A stretch of DNA of 16,199 nt from an uncultured Clostridia bacterium (GTDB taxonomy: Bacteria; Bacillota; Clostridia; Oscillospirales; Acutalibacteraceae). The stretch lies in NCBI GenBank assembly GCA_946497265.1, contig CAMMKL010000013.1, positions 1-16,199 on the forward strand, written 5' to 3'. The notes beneath the pieces were generated by a model. It did no database searches, was not told where the DNA came from, and saw only the letters and a program-made list of their open reading frames with translations. Positions 13,846 through 16,199 of the stretch are shown piece after piece; within the stretch, counting starts at the first letter, position 1, and every line of letters starts with the position of its first letter. Position numbers and translations under genes: made by a program.

Positions 13846-14775
13846 TTATTTCTGCTTATTGTTTGCTGCTATCCTTTTGTTTTTTCTTCTGTTTGTTTCG
13901 TTTGGAATTTCCCGGAATCCTTCGCCACTGATCTCTCCGGCATCCCCAACTATAATAAAGGCGTCCGGGTCAATGGAGTAGGCGATGTCGTGGACGCGGT
14001 GAACCTCCTGCCGGCGTACCGCGCACAAAAGCACTTCGCCCTCAATCCCGCTGTATCCTCCTCGGGATTTGAGCAGCGTCACGCCCCGGCTGATCTCCTC
14101 CATGATGACGTCGGCAATCTCCTTGCTTTGGCGCGATACAATGAACATCATTTTTCCCGTGCCGCTATCCACACCGTACAGTACGGAATCAATCAGCTTA
14201 GAGGTAATAAAAATGGTAACCAGCGCGTACATGGGGCTTTCGTAAGTTTGAAACACAAAAACCGAAGCGATCACCACAACCATATCAGCCAGCAAAACAA
14301 GCTTGCCCATAGAAAGGTGGCGGATGTGGCGGCTAAGGATATTAGCGATCATATCGGTGCCGCCGGTGGTGCCGCCCCGTATAAAAATAAGCCCCAGCCC
14401 AATTCCAGCCAAAACCCCTCCAAAGATGGAAGCCAGCATCAAATCGTTTCGATAGGCCGGCAAATAGGGCGCGCTCAGATCGATTGTCAGGGAGGAAACC
14501 ACCGTGGCCACGGCGGTTTTAAAGATGAATTGCTTTCCCTTTTCGATGAATCCCCAAATGAAAATAGGTATGTTCAGCAACAGGATTGTGGTTCCGATCG
14601 GCGCTTGCGTCAGGTAATGGACCAAGGTCGCTATACCGGTCAGGCCGCCCGGCGCTATATTGTTGGGTGCGGTAAACACATTGACCGATATCGCAAACAG
14701 TGCGCTGCCCAATACAAACATGATCCCGTCCAATACGGCGTTTCCTGTCTTTTTCATCCTGCTTTTCACTATCAT
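13846..14775 (-). CDS. YitT family membrane protein (DUF161 plus DUF2179)
   Basis: This 309-residue protein has five or six hydrophobic segments in the first two thirds, for example GIMFVLGSALFAISVNVF (about 17-34), TTILLLNIPIFIWGF and LVLLADMVVVIASVFVF. It carries the family-typical NNIAPGGLTGIA and IRGGTTGGTDMIA motifs. The C-terminal soluble DUF2179 domain (about 205-285) contains GVTLLKSRGGYSGIEGEVLLCAVRRQEVHRV and FIIVGDAGEISGEGF. YitT-family proteins are inner-membrane proteins of uncertain function, proposed as transporters. The tail is basic (NRRKNKRIAANNKQK). The ATG at 14775 follows GAGGTGAT. It lies 62 bases after mrnC in the same direction and may be cotranscribed with obg-mrnC; no clear promoter is visible in that gap. 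Confidence 0.93.
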   Translation of the reverse strand: MIVKSRMKKTGNAVLDGIMFVLGSALFAISVNVFTAPNNIAPGGLTGIATLVHYLTQAPIGTTILLLNIPIFIWGFIEKGKQFIFKTAVATVVSSLTIDLSAPYLPAYRNDLMLASIFGGVLAGIGLGLIFIRGGTTGGTDMIANILSRHIRHLSMGKLVLLADMVVVIASVFVFQTYESPMYALVTIFITSKLIDSVLYGVDSGTGKMMFIVSRQSKEIADVIMEEISRGVTLLKSRGGYSGIEGEVLLCAVRRQEVHRVHDIAYSIDPDAFIIVGDAGEISGEGFREIPNETNRRKNKRIAANNKQK

Positions 14776-14837
14776 TTCACATCACCTCAATAGAAAAACA
14801 TTCTCCTTCTGATCCTATATTCCCCAAAATGTCTCCA

Positions 14838-15227
14838 TTATCCCTGAATTAGAGTAAACAGCTCTTTTAAACGCCCAATTTCCCCCTTTAAGTACAAATA
14901 GCCGAAAAGCGCTTCAAAGCCCGTGGCGGCATGGTAATCCGCTGGGCTCGCGTTTTTGGGGGTATGCGATGTGTGGGCGTTGCGCCCGCGGCGGTACACC
15001 GCCTGTTCCTGTTCGGTCAAAACAGGCAGCAATTTCTCCATACAGGCGGACTGTGCCTGGCAGCACACGCTTTTTACCGATTCCCGATGCAGCGCCTTGA
15101 CCGACCGGTTGGCCTCACACACCAGTTGTTCCCGCACAAACAAGCCGTATACGCTGTCCCCCACGAAAGCGAGCGTCAGAGGGCTTAGGGAATCCGGGTC
15201 GCAGGGGGCGTTGTAAATACGTTCCAA
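14838..15227 (-). CDS. mrnC: Mini-ribonuclease III (Mini-III)
   Basis: Mini-III is an RNase III-type nuclease lacking the double-stranded RNA-binding domain. In Bacillus it matures the 5' and 3' ends of 23S rRNA as a dimer. The 129 residues cover the catalytic domain only: LTLAFVGDSVYGLFVRE (18-34, with D24), YRRGRNAH (78-85), ASPADYHAATGFEALFGYLYL (93-113, with E105). The start is TTG at 15227, preceded by AAGGGGGG, part of which overlaps the obg stop region. It lies 12 bases after obg, so the two form one operon. In many Firmicutes mrnC sits beside cysS instead. Confidence 0.95.
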   Translation of the reverse strand: MERIYNAPCDPDSLSPLTLAFVGDSVYGLFVREQLVCEANRSVKALHRESVKSVCCQAQSACMEKLLPVLTEQEQAVYRRGRNAHTSHTPKNASPADYHAATGFEALFGYLYLKGEIGRLKELFTLIQG

Positions 15228-15239
15228 TCGGTTCCCCCC

Positions 15240-16199
15240 TTACTCCACAAAGTCAAAGGCAATGTCGTACAGGCTAACGGTGTCTCCCTCCTGTACGCCG
15301 GCCTCCCGCAGAGCGTCGATCACGCCGGTGGAAATCAAGACGCGCTGGAAATATTGCAGACTCTCGAAGTCGTCAAAATGTATCGACCGGATCAACTGCG
15401 GCAACCAATCCCCCTCCACGGAATAGACGCCGTCTTGGCGGGTAATGCGGACTTCATGCTTTCCGAATTCCTCCGCCGGCACGACCGGAGCTGCCTCCGG
15501 TTCATATCTTATTACCGGAGGCAGCTTGCTGAGCAACTCCTGTATGCGCTTGAGCAACGGGTCTACATCGTAGCGGATAGCCGCCATAATGGGGAAAAAT
15601 TCGTACCCTTTCCCTTCCACAAACCGCCTGAATTCTTCAATCTGAGCGTCGTCTGCCAGATCGCACTTGTTACCCGCCACCAGCATCGGGCGTTCGGCCA
15701 GTTCCGGGTTGAATTTGATAAGTTCCCGGTTAATGATCTCAAAATCCTCTTTCGGGTCGCGGCCTTCGCTGCCGGAAACGTCCACAATATGCACCAGCAA
15801 TCGGCAGCGTTCCACATGGCGCAAAAATTGGTGCCCCAAGCCGATTCCTTCTCCCGCGCCCTCAATCAGGCCGGGGATGTCCGCCATAACAAAGGAGGAA
15901 TTTTCCCCCAAACGTACCACGCCGAGCACCGGAGTGAGGGTCGTAAAATGGTATTCTGCAATAGCCGGTTTGGCCTCGCTGACCACCGAGATCAAAGTAG
16001 ACTTCCCAACACTGGGGTACCCCACCAGGCCTACGTCGGCCAAAAGCTTCAATTCCAGCTGCACCTCAAAGCTTTCACCGGGCGTGCCGGGCTTAGCGAA
16101 CCGGGGCGTCTGCCGGGTAGGTGTGGCAAAGTGGGTGTTCCCCCAGCCGCCGCGCCCGCCGCGGGCCACAAGTTGCGGTTCGTCGTCGGAAATATCCGC
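15240..16199 (-). CDS. obg: Obg (CgtA) ribosome-assembly GTPase, N-terminus cut by window edge
   Basis: Obg is an essential GTPase of 50S assembly, also tied to the stringent response and, in Bacillus, to sporulation. The 319 residues seen start at the end of the glycine-rich Obg fold (LVARGGRGGWGNTHFATPTRQTPRFA), so about 110 N-terminal residues lie beyond the edge. The frame is open to the last base. Motifs in fragment numbering: G1 GYPSVGKS (60-67), G2 TTLTP (86-90), G3 DIPGLIEGAGEG (107-118), G4 NKCD. The Obg C-terminal (OCT) domain follows, with VRITRQDGVYSVEGDWLPQLI and VSLYDIAFDFVE at the end. Oddity: the usual G5 SAA reads MAA. It is followed after 12 bases by mrnC. Confidence 0.96.
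   Translation of the reverse strand, partial: ADISDDEPQLVARGGRGGWGNTHFATPTRQTPRFAKPGTPGESFEVQLELKLLADVGLVGYPSVGKSTLISVVSEAKPAIAEYHFTTLTPVLGVVRLGENSSFVMADIPGLIEGAGEGIGLGHQFLRHVERCRLLVHIVDVSGSEGRDPKEDFEIINRELIKFNPELAERPMLVAGNKCDLADDAQIEEFRRFVEGKGYEFFPIMAAIRYDVDPLLKRIQELLSKLPPVIRYEPEAAPVVPAEEFGKHEVRITRQDGVYSVEGDWLPQLIRSIHFDDFESLQYFQRVLISTGVIDALREAGVQEGDTVSLYDIAFDFVE

Noticed and set aside
13795..14793. 332-residue plus-strand ORF opposite yitT
   Set aside because: Antisense shadow of yitT with no recognisable domain, and it starts inside the terminator hairpin.

Overview
The window looks like chromosomal core-genome DNA from a low-to-mid GC, endospore-forming Firmicute, most likely a member of the Clostridia. 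The evidence is a SigH-type sigma factor, RqcH, TrmK, Mini-III, WalJ and RlmH, a YitT-family membrane protein, strong AGGAGG-type ribosome binding sites, and a short gene behind a textbook forespore (sigma-F/sigma-G) promoter. I see no phage genes, transposases, CRISPR arrays, rRNA or intact tRNA. The species cannot be named from this.

Layout from left to right. Positions 1-2906 (minus) hold trmK, a nif3-family gene and rqcH, with a 4-base overlap between the first two; rqcH runs off the left edge. Upstream is a small DUF1858 cysteine protein (3010-3213) with its own promoter and terminator. A gene-poor AT-rich gap (3273-3744) follows, then a small double zinc-ribbon protein (3805-4080) and a SigH-like sigma factor (4207-4821) behind a near-perfect sigma-A promoter. 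A short stretch between those two genes looks like a decayed tRNA. The yifB/comM ATPase (5036-6580) is one of only two genes on the plus strand.

Positions 6628-10531 (minus) carry rlmH, walJ, murA and an RluA-type pseudouridine synthase. murA has a TTG start and an unusually long leader with a hairpin. Positions 10871-13470 (minus) hold ilvE and an RsmF-type rRNA m5C methyltransferase. Positions 13846-16199 (minus) hold yitT, mrnC and obg, which runs off the right edge. Much of the set concerns ribosome and tRNA maturation or quality control: RqcH, TrmK, RlmH, the RluA-type enzyme, RsmF, Mini-III and Obg.

The most interesting object is a 51-codon plus-strand gene at 13562-13717. It encodes a protein that is 65% Asn/Gln, with the same nine-residue motif at both ends. 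It has a consensus sigma-F/G promoter (GAATA, 18 bases, CATACTA), an AAGGAGGTGA ribosome binding site and a 17-bp-stem terminator. It resembles gamma-type small acid-soluble spore proteins in composition but lacks their recognisable sequence motifs. Its -10 element lies on the same bases as the likely -10 of the divergent rsmF promoter.
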